Positions 53,016 to 63,837 of a stretch of 64,000 bases of DNA are shown here, piece by piece. How positions within the stretch are numbered: the first letter of the stretch is position 1; each line of letters begins with the position of its first letter. Made by a program: the position numbers and the translations under genes. This stretch comes from Gigantopelta aegis. Its lineage: Eukaryota; Mollusca; Gastropoda; Neomphalida; Peltospiridae. The notes below the pieces were generated by a model. That model saw only the letters and a program-made list of their open reading frames with translations. It was not told the origin of the DNA and did not search any database. The stretch lies in assembly GCF_016097555.1 (NCBI RefSeq), contig NC_054712.1:39298144-39362143 (forward strand). The letters run 5' to 3'.

Positions 53016-53074
53016 AAACTCACCATTACACTTTATTTGGTTTATCTAATTGTGCTTTTAATGTTTCTTGAGTA

Positions 53075-53535
53075 GGGACAATTATATCCTAGTGGTAAAG
53101 TGCTCGCTTTGTGTGTAATCAGTTTAGGATCGATCCCCATCGGTGGGTCCATTGGGCTATTTCTTGTTCTAGCCAGTGCACCATGACTGGTAATATCAAA
53201 GGCCGTTTTAGATTACATCGTGTGTTCGTTATGTTTCATTGTAGATGCTAGCCACTTAAAGCATCTTCATAAAACATGTAATTAATCTGTTGGGCCTCGG
53301 TGATGCATGTCATGGCTAAGCTGTCAAACATAAGGCTTCCACCCAGAGTGAGTTTTAATGACTCAGTAGGTAGGTGTATGACCACCTAAACAACTTCTCT
53401 CTCTCACTAACAACTAACCGCTAACCCATTGTTCTGGATAGACATTCCAGATAGCTGATATCGAGGAATGTGCCCAGGACAGCATGCTTGAACCTTAATT
53501 GGATATAAGCATGAAAATAACTATAAAAGAATGAA
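53075..53535 (+). mobile_element. SINE-A head fragment and SINE-D
   Basis: 53075-53215: ATATCCTAGTGGTAAAGTGC, GGATCGATCCCCATCGGTGG, core start. 53287-53535: SINE-D (GGGCCTCGGTGATGCATGTC, CACTAACAACTAACCGCTAA, ATTGGATATAAGC) with an internal deletion around box B. Confidence 0.82.
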
Positions 53536-53611
53536 TATAATATAGTATATACATGGTTTGGATGTTAGAACAGCTTTGAAATTTGCAAGTTGCATGGTAA
53601 TGTATTTTGGC

Positions 53612-53613
53612 AA

Positions 53614-53658
<45 letters not shown>

Positions 53659-53820
53659 TATTATATATAATATATGTATATGTATGTATATATATATATT
53701 ATATGTATATGTATGTATATATATATATATATTATATATATTATATATGTATATGTATATATATATAATATATATGTATGTATGTATGTATCTATGTATA
53801 TATATGTACATGTACATGGA
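53612..53820. repeat. (TA)n and TATG-type microsatellite
   Basis: Imperfect TA/TATG/ATGT repeats; Tyr-Ile open frames over it are artefacts. Confidence 0.95.
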
Positions 53821-54530
53821 AAATGGGGTGTAGGCAAATGTACCAAAATGTCCTGTGCACTGGTGATTAGAAATAGTCGAGACTGCATGCGACTTGGCTT
53901 ACAGTGACAATATGATGGAGAGGGTTATCACCTAGTGCTAGCAGCCCCGGGCCTGCCTCTCGAATTATCTATCACAAAGGGGTCATCTCTCCCAGTGTAA
54001 GCTCTCCAGCAGCATACAGACCTATACATCTATCTGTTGCATATATAGCTGGGAGCATGAGGAAGTTTCCAGATATATATCTCACCCAGATGCTAATGGA
54101 CAGGTAAGAATCGGAGACAGGATGCTGGGTGAGGGTCTCCAGGGGTTGGTGCGCATGGGGGTGAGTAAATGAAGTCAAACGTGTGTTAAGCAGTCGCCCA
54201 AGGGAGTATCAATAGGTCGGCTATTTAAAGAGGTGGTGATTTAATGCAGGTTGGTTTATACTATATTAGATGATTTGGGAGTTTAAAAATGTGGTTTCTT
54301 AACACAGGTGGCTGCTTAATACAGGTGGCCACTAGAGCAGGTTTGATTGTAGACAATGTAATCAGGGCCATACCTATTTAAAAATAATAACAGGGAAATG
54401 AATGAATGTTTAAAGACACCCCAGTACAAAAATATGCATCAGCTATTGGGTGTCAAAAAAGGATGCACAACCCCTGCAATAAAAAAAAATGTTCACGACT
54501 AAAAACATGTTCTAAAAAAATATATATATA
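53821..54530. other. Non-repetitive island, candidate conserved non-coding element (53821-54200)
   Basis: GC-balanced, e.g. AGCAGCCCCGGGCCTGCCTC. No splice-supported exon. Beyond 54200 AT-rich. Confidence 0.4.
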
Positions 54531-54706
54531 CAGTTAAACCTCTCAAAACTGGACCCTTTGTAAACCGGAATTCCCTCAAAATCGGACGTTTTTCATGGTC
54601 CCTTTTTAAATATCTGTGTAGAAGAGAACCTCTCTAAACCTGATACTTTTTAAAACCAGACTTTTTACTTGGTCCCGAGGGTGTAAGGTTTAGAGGAATT
54701 TCACTG
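54531..54706. mobile_element. pogo/Tc1-like MITE, copy 4, between TA repeats
   Basis: CAGTTAAACCTCTCAAAACT to GTTTAGAGGAATTTCACTG, with TA on both sides continuing into TA runs. Confidence 0.85.
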
Positions 54707-55319
54707 TATATATATATATATATAGTCCACAGCATTCCCGATTGCTGTGCGTAATTGCAGTAAAATAAAAATCGGAATACAGTAACATGCAGTCTTTGTA
54801 CAAGTGGACAAAAAGGGCATTTTTGAACCAAAAGGGTATGTTTTTGTACTGGGGGGGGGGGGGGGGAGGGGAGAGAGATACCCCTTCTGCTTTCACCCCA
54901 TTAAGTTTGGCCCAGGTATTAGAGTAAAACAAATTTGTGGAATGTTTGCTTGAAGTGTGAAATATAGAACCAATCTTAATCTTAATCCTTTGATATAGTT
55001 GGCATATATTAGATCACTTTTGGGGAAAAATGCTGGTATGTAATATGTGCTCTAGTATATGTAAAAAAAACTGACTAAAAGATATTTTATTGCTTGGCAG
55101 AAGGAGCAGTTTATATCGCTGCAACATATTTACTTTCCATTATATTCTTGACCATGCAAGTATGACATTTGCATTTTGTTTTTAATGGTTAAATATTATC
55201 CAGTGATTAAACACTTTGATGGGTATGTTAAGATTTTATGCAAACATCTCTTTCCTTTTCATATCTGCATGCATTGTATTTATCAATATGAAGAGTATAC
55301 GACAATCTTCTCTCTAATA
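54707..55319. other. Unannotated stretch with a G-run
   Basis: G-run at 54851-54867 followed by GGGGAGAGAG. The sequence around it (ACCCCTTCTGCTTTCACCCC) has no exon support. Confidence 0.4.
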
Positions 55320-55765
55320 TGGGGAGGGACATAACTCAGGTGCTTGGGTCTTAAGTTCAGACCTCCTCAGTGCACCCAGTCTCTGTTATGGTTTTTTTTT
55401 ACGTCCCAACCAATGCCCAGACTGATATCAAAGGCTGTCCAAGGCCATAGGAAGTGGTACAGCCAAAATGTGGCCTTTCAATTTAAACAAATACAAAATC
55501 TACTGCATGGTGTTGTGAATCCTGCTTAAAATATCAAAACTTAAACTTTTTTCCCCTTCAGATTGCCCTAGAATGCAGAAAAAAGCATCTGGGTTTTGGG
55601 GTTTTTTTTATAAAGTATATCTGGAAAAGTGCATATAAAAGATTCCTTGCTGCTAATGGCAACATGTAGCAGCTTTCCTCTAAGACTATATGTAAAAAAT
55701 ACCAAATGTTACATATCCAATAAATCATTGTGGTCTTGTGGTGTTACTAAACAAAACAAACTTTT
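55320..55765 (+). mobile_element. Decayed SINE-A/C pieces
   Basis: 55320-55450: GGGAGGGACATAACTCAGG and a scrap of core. 55620-55765: AAAAGTGCATATAAAAGATTCC to GTTACTAAACAAAACAAAC. Confidence 0.7.
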
Positions 55766-57665
55766 AACTTGTTTATATATGCATGAATAAATAAATTAAT
55801 TAATATTTAAAGACATGCCAGTACAAACAAAAACAAATCAGCTATTGAGTGTCGAAATAAGGTAAATATATGCATATGCAAGACAAGAATAACCTATGTG
55901 AAAAATCAATGTGGGATTTTGCATGTACTTCACATAGTCACATCAGTATTTGTAAGAGGTTGATTGAGGTCACCAGACATTTTTTTTTAAATGTTATTGA
56001 ACTGTAATATGTAATGTACCTTGTTAATAAAGTATAGAGTTAATTTCTAATTAATATTCAAAATAAATACTGTTAATATATTCATTTATTAGAAAACAGT
56101 AAAAATGTAAAGTAGAAAAAAGTTTGCAGATGTTATTTTATTGAAATACTAACATGGGTTGTCCCTTTGGAGCCTCATGAATTGCTAAAAAGCTGCCTCA
56201 AAAATAGATACATCTCAATCAAGCAAATAGAAATGGAAAAAAACCCAACACGCACCAAAACCTGTAAAAGAGAACATATCATTAAGATGGGAGTGTCCCA
56301 ACGGAGCCTCACGAACACCTATGGGTACTCTGATCCTGTCTCCAAGATTGATATGATGTCTCAATGACTGACGGATTGGAGACCAACAGATTAGACTTGT
56401 GAGGCGACTGTGGGATGAGGGGCCAGACACCTGAGTACGGCGCAGGTGTGTTGATGAGGAGACATCACCATGTGATGAAATATGAACATCGTTGTCATCG
56501 TCACAGCATTTGATCGGTTTTCCCAGACACGTTCCAAGTCTGGAAGTTGTTGTCAATGTCTGAGAGAGTAGATCTTGTGAACTGGAATATATGTAGTGAT
56601 CAAGACTATTTCAGGAAGATGTTTAATAACACATTTCCAGGTATTTTGTCATAGTATTTCCATTTCTTTTATTTATGTTTGGAGATTTGATGGTTTTGTT
56701 GCTGAATTGTTTTGTTGTGGGGGGGGTGTCTTTTTTCTTTTTTCTTTTTTCTTTTTTTTTTTTCTTTTTTTTTTTCTTTTTTCTTTTTTTTCCTTTTGAA
56801 CTTTGATCATTATAAATATATTGCCTTGTACATAGTGTTATAGTAGGTTTCTGTAGTAACACTCAACCAAGATTAGCTTAATTAATGTTAATTACAAACA
56901 GCCTCATTAATCTGTTATGGTGTCTTTAATTAGGTATTGTCATGAAATAAAAAAACAAAATTTCAGAAGATAATTGCATGCTTGTTCTTAAATTGCTTTA
57001 TTGTTTTATTGGTTTGGGGTGTTGTGAAGAAGAGAATACATCATACAGATTTCATCCTTTCAGTTTTAATTAAGTGGTATAGTGTAAATAAATACTGTTA
57101 TAGTTAGTCTCATCAGAGAGAACGTATTATAGCGAATATGAGAGCTTTATACATACAAATAATGATTAACCTTGAAAACAGAAAGCTGTGTAAGCTTTTA
57201 AATTGTAGATGCGCTCCTCCCATTCTGGAACATTTGAAATTCAGTGTTTCCACCATTTTAACATATTAAGGTGGGCAAAGCCTCCATCAGCCCATCTGAC
57301 TCCAATATCCCTAATCATTGTCAAGTTGTAATGAGCTACCTGTATATAGAGGGCACTTAGATATGTTTCTTTCATATACACAACAGGGCTTGAAATGGCC
57401 TGTGGCCAAATGCAACCAATGTCCCGTTTAGGTGACTTAAATATTAACAAACAAATGACGTTAACCGCCCAAATATTATTATGTGAGGGATTTTCTTTAG
57501 AGGTATACCATATGAGTCCCTATTAATATTTGTATTCCACATTAAAATCTTGTTCGGGATTCTCTTACCATAATTTGCCAACATCCATTATTATGTTTTG
57601 GGCCACCATAGTTTCGAGCCCTGACACAATGGATATATTTTACTATAAAAATCACCTTCTCATAA
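55766..57665. other. 1.9-kb SINE-free stretch with candidate conserved elements
   Basis: 56160-56600 is GC-balanced with a 113-codon minus frame (no known domain). 56720-56795 is a pyrimidine tract (CTTTTTT)n. 56870-56950 has dense homeodomain-type sites (TTAATTAATGTTAATTAC, TTTAATTAGG). 57200-57620 is plain. Confidence 0.45.
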
Positions 57666-57669
57666 AGAA

Positions 57670-58215
57670 TATTGTCTGTGGGATGGTGCATATAAAAGAT
57701 CCCTTGCTACTAATGGGAGAATGTAGCAGGCTTCCTCTCTTAGACTATGTGGTGTCGTGGTTAGGCCATCGGTCTACAGGCTGGTAGGTACTGGGTTCGG
57801 ATCCCAGTCAAGGCATGGGAGTTTTAATCCAGATACCGACACCAAACCCTGAGTTCCGCAAGGCTCAATGGGTAGGTGTAAACCACTTGCACCGACCAGT
57901 GATCCATAACTGGTTCAACAAAGGCCATGGTTTGTGCTGTCCTGACTGGGAAGCGCAAATAAAAGATCCCTTGCTGCTAATCGGAAAGAGTAGCCCATGT
58001 AGTGGCGACAGCGGGTTTCCTCTCAAAATCTATGTGGTCCTTAACCATATGTCTGACGCCATATAACCGTAAGCAAAATGTGTTGAGTGCATCGTTAAAT
58101 AAAACATTTCTTTCTTTCTTTCTCTTAGACTATTATGTTAAAATTACCTGATGTTTGACATTCAATAGCTGATGATGAATAAAATAATGTGCTCTAGTGG
58201 TGTTGTTAAACAAAA
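57670..58215 (+). mobile_element. SINE-B inserted into SINE-A, with 13-bp target duplication
   Basis: SINE-A core starts at 57674; SINE-B (57749-58120) is flanked by TCTCTTAGACTAT at 57736-57748 and 58121-58133, after which the SINE-A continues to its AAACAAAC tail at 58215. SINE-B is therefore younger than this SINE-A. Confidence 0.92.
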
Positions 58216-58684
58216 CAAACTTTACTTATGTACATTTCCATTTTCCATTGGCCTGTGGGTGGGTGTGGATGGAATAGCAGCCAAGACAAGTTACTAGTCA
58301 TCATGAAAAACCTCACCAGTCAGAGCCTTAGCCATGCAATGCATAATATTTGAAGTTCGAGGTGCAATCTGTAGTGGGGAGGATGCAAGCCACATTTTAT
58401 ATATATTTGTGTATTATTTTGATCAGGAAAAACACCCATACATATTCATCCTGAAGTTGAAGGGTTGGGAAACTGTGCCTGTTAGTCCCCATTATTGGTT
58501 GGCAATACAACACTGGTGGCCAATCCTGAAAAATAGTATGACTGAATAATAATCACATTACCTACCGGTAACTGGCCTGTAGGACTGGTGTCATTTAAAC
58601 TGTACTCATCCTAAGCAATTTATAGACTCCAAGGGCAAGTGCTAGTTTTTATCCCTAAAAATGCACACTCCATTGTGATGAAGG
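58216..58684. other. Unannotated stretch
   Basis: A 71-codon plus frame (58334-58549) has no domain or splice support. Confidence 0.4.
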
Positions 58685-58860
58685 TTGGTTTTTGTTTAAA
58701 GACGCCATTACAACACATGATGTCAAACATTTAATAAAACTGATATATTATATAGTCTTAGAGGAAATCTGCTACATTATTCCACCAACAGCAAGGATCT
58801 TTTACATGCACTTTCTATGGACGGCAACTACAGTGGATCTTGATGTACCAGTTGTGATTA
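58685..58860 (-). mobile_element. Decayed SINE, inverted
   Basis: GGTTTTTGTTTAAAGACGCC, AACAGCAAGGATCTTTTACATG, GATGTACCAGTTGTG. Confidence 0.7.
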
Positions 58861-59099
58861 ATACATGTAGGTTAAATGCATGTTGTCTGCAGTCAAGCAG
58901 TGATGTTTTTTCTAACAATAGAGATGAATCTTAAGTGAGCCTGGTGCACGAGTACCCTTTTCATTGATGTACCTGAAACATCCTTGTATAGCTGCATAGG
59001 CTATAATGGATATAATTAAGTTGTTTCTGTGTATAGTTCACAACAGGTATTGTTTTACTTGACTGCTGTTCAAAATTTGCCTTACTTAGTACGAGTACA
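58861..59099. other. Unannotated stretch
   Basis: Nothing recognised. Confidence 0.4.
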
Positions 59100-59393
59100 A
59101 GACTACTAGTGCTGGAGCAAAACCTTAAATTTGGGCAAAAATTGTAGAGATATTCGGGCAAAATGTGCTAATCCGAGACTCTTTTACCATGTATTTCCAT
59201 CATTCTACCCTCAAAATTACATGTAGTTGCAATTAATATAAAAATTAATAGTGATTCGTTTGCAACCCTATATAGTTGTTTGGTAGTAACACTAATATGA
59301 ATAAATGTTGTTATTCAGATTCTGGCTTTTTCTTTAATTCGGGAAAAAAACAGCTTATTCCCCTATGAAAATGGGACCCTGTACACCTGTGTT
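59100..59393. mobile_element. Repeat family F element
   Basis: GCTGGAGCAAAACCTTAAAT, ACCATGTATTTCCATCATTC, GTTGTTATTCAGATTCTGGC, CCCTGTACACCTGTG. No C- or G-run at its 5' end, unlike 5186 and 22775. Confidence 0.78.
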
Positions 59394-59579
59394 AGTGATA
59401 TAGCAATATTATATATATATATTTATTTTTCATGCTTAGGGGAGCTAAAAACTACTCCCCTTGAACTAGTTCCAAGAGAGTGATGGGAAGCCAGAGTGAT
59501 AGCTCCCATTAAGGGCTCATTCCTTGGATATGATGTGGCTACAAAAAGTAAAATACACTATTTTCAGTGAGAGCATTCA
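59394..59579. other. Unannotated stretch
   Basis: (TA)n run at 59410-59424; nothing else. Confidence 0.4.
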
Positions 59580-60045
59580 TACTGGATAACCCCGTTGGTG
59601 AGCCCATTGGGCTGTTTCTTGCTCCATCCAGTGCGCAATGACTAGTATATCAAAGGCTGTGGTATGTGCTATCCTGTCTGTAGGATGGTGCATTACTACT
59701 AATGGAAAAAATGTAGCGGGTTTCCTCTCTAAGACTATATGTTGAAATTAATAAATGTTTGACATCCACTAGCCGATGATTAATAAATCAATGTGCTCTA
59801 GTGGTATCGTTAAACAAAACAAACTTCATACTGTATATGGGCTATTTATCGTCCCAGCCAGTGTACACATCCAACAGTTTTTTGATATTCCAGTCATGGT
59901 GCACTGCCTGGAACGAGAAATAGCCCAGTGGGCTGACCTGCGGGGATCAATCCCATGTTATCCTGTCTGTGGGATATGGTGAATATAAAAGATCCCCTGC
60001 TACTAATGGAAATATGTAGTGCATCAGGAGAGCACTTTACCACTG
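59580..60045. mobile_element. SINE-A (plus) and fragments of both orientations
   Basis: 59585-59825: core and AAACAAAC tail, plus. 59840-59960: core and box B scraps, mostly inverted. 59960-60045: mixed scraps (GTTATCCTGTCTGTGGGATA). Confidence 0.78.
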
Positions 60046-60130
60046 GGCAAGGTGGGGGGTTTTAAATTAAATTTTGTTTTAGTTAATGACATCACTATGG
60101 CACATTGATTTAATAATGATCATCTAGTGG

Positions 60131-60684
60131 AGTATTATAGAAAAATGGTTATTACAAAAAGGTGATTATACCCAGTTGAATAGGAACACAGTCTTATTTG
60201 GAATTATAAATAGTAAACATATATTTGTAAACTGGTTAATTGTTAACATAAAATATTACATATATAAATCAAAATTACAAAAGAGTACACTAAATGAAAC
60301 TGGTATCAAGAATTTTTATTAAAGATAAGATACAAATAGAAAAATACATATATTACAAAAACTGTTTACATACAGAATTCGACGACAATTGGGAACCATG
60401 GTTAAACGTTCTAGAAGGCCACAACTGAGACACTTAGTACTTTTGTTATGTGTATAATTTTAAGTATGACGCCAGTTTGGAAGTATATCTATAACTTCAT
60501 TTTTAGTTTTCTCTTTTCAATCTTCTTTTTATTTCCACTTCTGTCACTGCTCCTTTTGTATATATTAGTATATTGTTTGCTATGTACTTTGTAAGGTAGT
60601 GAAATCAGGGCCCCAACCCTGACACTATCATAACATATTTCTGGGGCAATAAACTATTTATTAAAAAAAAAAATAATAATAATA
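60131..60684 (+). mobile_element. 5'-truncated retroposon with poly(A) and 12-bp target duplication
   Basis: 554-bp insertion ending GGCAATAAACTATTTATT and an A-rich tail, flanked by ATCATCTAGTGG at 60119-60130 and 60685-60696. AATAAA lies about 12 bases before the A-tail. One plus frame of about 38 codons (FDDNWEPWLNVLEG before a stop near 60430) may be the end of a coding region. It is either a LINE 3' end or a processed transcript; I cannot tell which. Confidence 0.82.
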
Positions 60685-60735
60685 ATCATCTAGTGGATGT
60701 CAAACATTTGGTAATTCTGACATGTAGTTTTAGAG

Positions 60736-61123
60736 AGGAAAAGAAAGAAATGTTTTATTTAACGACGCACTCAACACATTATTTTACGGTTATATGGCGT
60801 CAGACATATGGTTAAGGACCACACAGATTTTGAGAGGAAACCCGCTGTCACCACTACATGGGCTACTCTTCCGATTAGCAGCAAGGGATCTTTTATTTGC
60901 GCTTCCCACAGGCAGGATAGCACAAACCATGGCCTTTGTTGAACCAGTTATGGATCACTGGTTGGTGCAAGTGGTTTACACCTATCCATTGAGCCTTGCA
61001 GAGCACTCACTCCGGGTTTGGAGTCTGTATCTGGATTAAAAATCCCATGCCTCGACTGGGATCCGAACCCAGTACCTACCAGCCTGTAGACCGATGGCCT
61101 ACCACGACGCCACTGAAGCCGGT
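60736..61123 (-). mobile_element. SINE-B, inverted, nested in SINE-A
   Basis: AAGAAAGAAATGTTTTATTTAA to CGCCACTGAAGCCGG; flanks TTTTAGAGAGGAAA and TTTTAGAAAGGAAA form a 14-bp target duplication with one difference. Confidence 0.9.
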
Positions 61124-61220
61124 TTTTAGAAAGGAAACCCGCTACATTTTTTAATTAGTAGCAAATGGAGAAATGTAGCGCATCAGACGAGTGCTTTACA
61201 ACTGAGCTACATCCTGCCCC

Positions 61221-61690
61221 TCCTATGTGATTATGAATAACATTATACAGGATGTGAGTTTGTTAAAAAAACTAAACACACAAAAAACCCAGAAGACTTA
61301 AGTGGCAGGAAAATGTTCAATAGGTGACTCCCGGCAACTTGTGTTCCTGACCCAACGTGACAGGGTGCAATAAAACGAGTTATTACACCGGGTGTACTGT
61401 ATATATGTATCTCACAGGGAGATGGAAGTGATGGGCCGACTATATAACAAAGATGTAGTGATACAATGTCAGTCCGCACATTGATCAGGGAGAGAGACAT
61501 ACGTGTGATGAATCACGTCTCATTGTCAATGACAACATCATGCAGCCATCCATCTCCAACATCAGCTAGCTTACAACAATGATGATGAATTGGCTTACAA
61601 CATATTTATTGCAATCGCGTACTTCACACTTCAAATTCTACTTGATGCTGGTGGGACTGATATAGTTTATTTTGTTGAAATAATGTTAAA
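61221..61690. other. Non-repetitive island, candidate conserved non-coding element
   Basis: GC-balanced, no repeat words, e.g. GTGACTCCCGGCAACTTGTG (X-box-like half). No exon recognised. Confidence 0.42.
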
Positions 61691-61691
61691 G

Positions 61692-61960
61692 TTTGTTTTG
61701 TTTAACGACACCGCTAGAGCACATTGATTTTTTAATCATCAGCTATTGGATATCAAACATATGGTAATTTTGACACAGTCATAGAGAAGAAACCTGGTAA
61801 ATTTTTCCAGTAGTAGCAAGGGATCTTTTATCTGCATCATCCTACAGATAGGATAGTACATACCACGGTCTTTGATATACCAGTCGTGGCGCACTGGTTA
61901 GAGCAGGAAATAGCCCAATGGGCCCACCGACAAGGATCGATTCTAGACTGACCGCTTGGA
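61692..61960 (-). mobile_element. SINE-A, inverted, head partly lost
   Basis: AGTTTGTTTTGTTTAACGACA, AGCAAGGGATCTTTTATCTGC, GGATCGATTCTAGACTGACCG. Confidence 0.88.
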
Positions 61961-61974
61961 ATAATGTAAAATGT

Positions 61975-62110
61975 ATTTACTTGTTTGATAATTTATTTGT
62001 TTGTTTATTTATTCAATTACTTATTTATTTATTTATTTATTTTATTTATTACTTATTCATATATTATTTTTCTATTTATTTATTAAATTTGTTAATGTTT
62101 AGGTACCATA
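61975..62110. repeat. (TTTA)n-rich microsatellite
   Basis: TATT/TTTA tetramers with interruptions. Confidence 0.85.
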
Positions 62111-62169
62111 GTGCACATTAAGTGAAAAGTGTTTAATTGAGGTCAAAATTTACAAATATGTGTTTAAAA

Positions 62170-62490
62170 AAAATAGGGGCTGGACGTAACCCAGTGGTAA
62201 AGCGTTTGTTTAAGCATGGCTGGAATATTTTGAATTGATGGATGGATGGATGGATGGGTTTTTGGTGGATAGGCGGATCGATGGATGGATAAACATGACT
62301 CCTATGGAAGACTGGACAAATGGATGGGTTGACAATACTTGTTTGGAAGATGGATTAATTGATGGATGGACATATACATTATTTGGATGGATAGATGTAT
62401 GGATTAATGGACGGTTTGACAGATGGACATACAAATTGTTTGGATGATGTTCAAAAAGATGGATATATGGATGGATAGACTGTACTTTGT
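62170..62490. repeat. SINE-A head scrap and (GATG)n minisatellite
   Basis: 62174-62215: GGGGCTGGACGTAACCCAGTG and GTAAAGCG. Then GGAT/GATG repeats with longer units around ACATATACATTATTTGGATGG. Open frames on both strands here are artefacts. Confidence 0.85.
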
Positions 62491-63130
62491 TAATGTGCTA
62501 ACGATACCGTCGGAGCTGACGCTTTACCTGATGCAGCAATTTTAAATGCATGACCTCTTTTTCTAGTTTCCAACTTGAACACTTTGCCAGGTTTTACATC
62601 ATGTGACACGCACATACCTGGCTGCAGGTGATGCAAGGTACAGGGTGTGTGCATTCCTCTCATCTGTATCATGTATCTCTTCAACATTACATTTCCTGTG
62701 GGTGTGTACACACACACAGATATTGTCACTGATGTGTGATTCAGCCAGGATCCTTTTCAACATAGATTTATGATGTGGACCCTTTTGAATATGTCCTCAT
62801 GTACTACATCCTGCAGTCAGTTATACTGTGCTAATGTTTGCATAATATTGTTGTGATGTTTTTCTTCTTCACTTGTTGGAAAATGTATTTGTGGGTTATA
62901 GTGTTTTTATAAAAAAAAATTTTATATATATATATATATATGGCTGGAATGAGAAATAGCTTTTTCACTTGTTAGAAAAAAAAATGTATTTGTGGGTTAT
63001 AGTCCTGGGTTTTTATGGAAAATGTAATATATTATGAGTAGGAGTTTGTAGGACATTTTAATGTTATATATTATTTGTTAGATTTTGTAGAACAGTTTAA
63101 ATGTATTGCTGTGACTTATTGGATTTATTA
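62491..63130. other. Non-repetitive stretch with a weak exon-like frame
   Basis: A 79-codon minus frame (62490-62729) includes QMRGMHTPCTLHHLQPG next to a donor-like CCAG|GTATGT at about 62608, and KPGKVFKLETRKRGHAFKI. No family or partner exon. 62880-63130 is AT-rich. Confidence 0.35.
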
Positions 63131-63131
63131 G

Positions 63132-63590
63132 GGGTGGGACATAGCTCAGTGGTAAAGCGCTTGCTCGATACACGGTCAGTCTGGGCTATTTCTCGTTCCA
63201 GCCAGTGCATCATGACTGGTATATCAAAGACCGTGGTATGTACTACCCTGTCTGTGGGATGGTGCATATAAAAGAACCCTTGCTGCTATTCGAAAAGAGT
63301 AGCCCACATTTTATTTATGGTTATATGGCATCAGACATATGGTTAAGGACCACACAGATATAGAGAGGAAACCCGCTGTCACCACTTCATGGACTACTCT
63401 TTTCGATTAGCAGCAAGGGATCTTTTATATGCACCATCCCATAGACAGGATAACACATGCCTTTGATATACCAGTCGTGGTGCACTGGTTGGAGCGAGAC
63501 ATAGCCCAATGGGCCCACTGGCGGCGATCGATCCCAGACCAACCACGCATCAAGCAAACGGTTTAACATTGGGCTACACCCCGCCCCCAC
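63132..63590. mobile_element. Two SINE-A copies head to head (possible hairpin)
   Basis: 63132-63310 plus: GGGGTGGGACATAGCTCAGTG to AAAAGAGTAGCCCA. 63305-63588 minus: ATTTATGGTTATATGGCATC to GGGCTACACCCCGCCCC. The two arms can pair over about 180 bp. Confidence 0.88.
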
Positions 63591-63836
63591 AAAGGCCTTG
63601 GTGACATAATAAATCTATCAGCTGATAGGTACTGGGTTCAGATCCTAGTACCAGCACCCTGATGGTGAAACTTCTTAACAATAACTCATTGGTCGACTTT
63701 CATTCTTTTAATTTTTTTTTAAGAGGTCAGGAGTTAGCTCAGTCAGTTGAGCGCTCGCCTGAGGTGCTTGCGTCACAGGATCAAACCACCTCAGTGGATC
63801 CATTCAACTCATTGGGTTTTTTTTTGTTTCAACCAG
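63591..63836 (+). mobile_element. SINE-D fragment and SINE-C head
   Basis: 63600-63690: GGTACTGGGTTCAGATCCTAG and ACTCATTGG. 63725-63836: GGAGTTAGCTCAGTCAGTTG, GCTTGCGTCACAGGATCAAA, CCTCAGTGGATCCATTCAAC; cut short where SINE-B begins. Confidence 0.8.
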
Positions 63837-63837
63837 A

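Larger units (their letters stand above)
60060..61220 (-). mobile_element. SINE-A split by two later insertions
   Basis: Inverted SINE-A: tail 60070-60130 (TTTTAGTTAATGACATCACT to CATCTAGTGG), continuing 60685-60750 (CATCTAGTGGATGTCAAACA to TAGAGAGG), then 61120-61220 (TAGAAAGGAAACCCGCTACA to GAGCTACATCCTGCCCC). The gaps are filled by the retroposon at 60131-60684 and a SINE-B at about 60736-61123. Confidence 0.9.

Noticed and set aside
62210..62447. Ile/His/Pro and Met-Asp-Gly-Trp repeat frames
   Set aside because: Translations of the (GATG)n minisatellite.
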